Positions 62,771 to 64,000 of a stretch of DNA of 64,000 bases are shown piece after piece (the stretch's first letter is position 1; every line of letters starts with the position of its first letter). Under the pieces are notes generated by a model, which did no database searches, was not told the DNA's origin, and saw only the letters and a program-made list of their open reading frames with translations. The position numbers and the translations under genes are program-made. This DNA comes from Sarcocystis neurona. Lineage: Eukaryota > Apicomplexa > Conoidasida > Eucoccidiorida > Sarcocystidae. Location: contig KL647316.1 of the NCBI GenBank assembly GCA_000727475.1, forward strand, positions 63,623 to 127,622. Reading direction: 5' to 3'.

Positions 62771-63978
62771 ATGGCACTCAGCATTAGAGAAGCAGACGCG
62801 AAGCGTCTGCTGTGGGCCTCACTGGGTGCAGCTCAAGAGCAGCAGGAGCAGCAGCGCACATCGTCCGGCTCTCGTGGGTCAAGCTGTGTGTGCGTGGATA
62901 AAGTGACTGCGCCGCTAGAGCAGCAGGGGAGTTTGTTGCCAAACGGGAAGGTCTCTTCTCACAGTCCCAGCAGTAGCGGTGAGGAACGGAGCAGCAGTGG
63001 CAGTCAGGAGTCTACGCATAGTAGCGCTGAAGTTTTACTCCGAGGGGTATGCGTTAGCATCAGCAGCAGCACAGATATCGAAGGACTTCCACGCACGCAC
63101 CCGTGGCTGCTAACCAGCAGACTGGTATTGAAACCGGATGTGTTGCTGAAGCGTCGAGGGAAAAGTAACTTGGTGAAGCTCAATTTGGATTGGGCAGGCA
63201 TACAGGCGGAGCTGCGACAGCAGCTAGGGAAAGAGATTGACTTCGAGGGGTTGCGCGGCCCTCTTAATCACTTTATTGTTGAGCCGTTTTTCCCCCATGA
63301 TGAGGACAATAATGAATACTACGTCGCCATGCGCACTTTGCGCGCCGGAGACGAGGTTCTTTTCTCCCACAAAGGGGGTGTAAACGTGGGGAACGTCGAA
63401 GCCCATGCAAAGCGAGTGTTAATTCCGGTGCTCAACCTCTGGGCACCCGCGGCAGCAGGCGCACGACCGGCTCCCTGCCAAACACTGCCGGCTGCACCAC
63501 ATGGGGCAGTCCTGCAAAACGGAGCTGCAGTCGCTGAGGAGGCGAAAGGACCGCAGACAGCTGCTTCGCGCGAAGCGGCTGCAGAAGGCGCAATAAACGG
63601 TCGCGCGTCCTCGTGTTCTCGAGAATCTCAGTCCAATTTACGAAGCAGCAACAGTTGTTCTGATAGTACGTACAGCGACAGCTACTTGATGGACCTCTTC
63701 CAACGTGCAGGTCTTTTTCAGGACGTGGCAGACTCGGAAGCAAAACAGCTGCTCCCGCGGTTTCTCGTTGAGGTGTACAGACGTTTTGCCGGAATGCATT
63801 TCGCCTTCCTGGAAATCAACCCTTTTTCCTTTGACTCACAAAACAGAACGTTCAGAGTGCTCGACTGCGCTGCTAAACTCGACCACACCGCCGAGTTTCT
63901 CTGCGACAAACTGTGGGGACCGATTACATTTCCTAGTCCCTTCGGCAGGAAATTCACAGAGGCGGAACAGTACATCCG
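62771..63978 (+). CDS. ATP-citrate lyase (ATP-citrate synthase), first coding exon, cut by window edge
   Basis: Cytosolic/nuclear enzyme that converts citrate, CoA and ATP to acetyl-CoA and oxaloacetate. The exon encodes the N-terminal ATP-grasp/citrate-binding region: THPWLLTSRLVLKPD (around residue 110) and KRRGKSNLV, then HFIVEPFFPH, EVLFSHKGGVNVGNVEAHAK, LEINPFSF (residues 347-351 are LEINP) and WGPITFPSPFGR. These correspond in order to the HPWLL, KRRGK, EPF-x-PH, HxGGVxVGxVxAxA, LEINP and PFGR blocks of the animal enzyme. Two inserts are unusual: about 70 Ser/Gln-rich residues near the N terminus and about 85 low-complexity residues at about 223-307. The ATG at 62771 starts the frame. 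The exon ends ATCCG|GTAAGC in phase 2; the rest of the protein, including the catalytic histidine domain, lies beyond the window. Confidence 0.93.
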
Positions 63979-64000
63979 GTAAGCGGAGGCTGGCGGGAAG
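63979..64000 (+). other. start of intron 1 of ATP-citrate lyase
   Basis: Donor GTAAGC at 63979. The conserved sequence stops exactly here, after FTEAEQYIR, where family members continue without interruption. A stop codon follows immediately in the unspliced frame. Confidence 0.8.

Overview
The window reads as nuclear DNA of an apicomplexan parasite, most likely a coccidian. The evidence is canonical GT-AG introns, proteins with long Ser/Ala/Gln/Pro-rich inserts inside otherwise conserved domains, and an ATP-citrate lyase gene. Only three genes can be firmly supported in 64 kb, and one has an intron of about 8.8 kb. That low density and long intron would suit a large coccidian genome such as Sarcocystis, but the genus is inference from density and style, not from a marker gene. 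All three supported genes lie on the + strand.

Layout. (1) 1-31.7 kb: no gene I can support. The sequence is largely built from diverged copies of an unrecognised repeat family, all seen in the same orientation. It holds two recent duplications: a 0.98-kb direct repeat exactly 6,017 bp apart and a 133-bp segment copied 616 bp downstream. (2) 31.7-45.7 kb: a three-exon gene for a multi-pass membrane protein that I read as a NIPA/DUF803-like member of the drug/metabolite transporter superfamily. Exons are about 31728-33687, 34899-35684 and 44503-45731. All joins are in phase 1, and the second intron (35685-44502) is a markedly AT-richer block. (3) 45.7-53.4 kb: intergenic, no supported gene. 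(4) 53.4-55.1 kb, possibly to 58.6 kb: a secreted protein with a fasciclin (FAS1) domain in three phase-0-joined exons. A 45-bp tandem duplication has created a second in-frame splice donor, and the C-terminal exons are uncertain. (5) 58.6-62.8 kb: intergenic, with repeats, a microsatellite and a perfect hairpin. (6) 62,771 to the right edge: first coding exon of ATP-citrate lyase, ending at a splice donor at 63,978, so the gene continues outside the window.

The three genes do not form an obvious pathway: a putative cation transporter, a secreted adhesion-type protein and a cytosolic/nuclear acetyl-CoA producer. All exon joins were worked out by hand from reading frame, GT-AG signals and domain continuity. 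No transcript data or database search was available.
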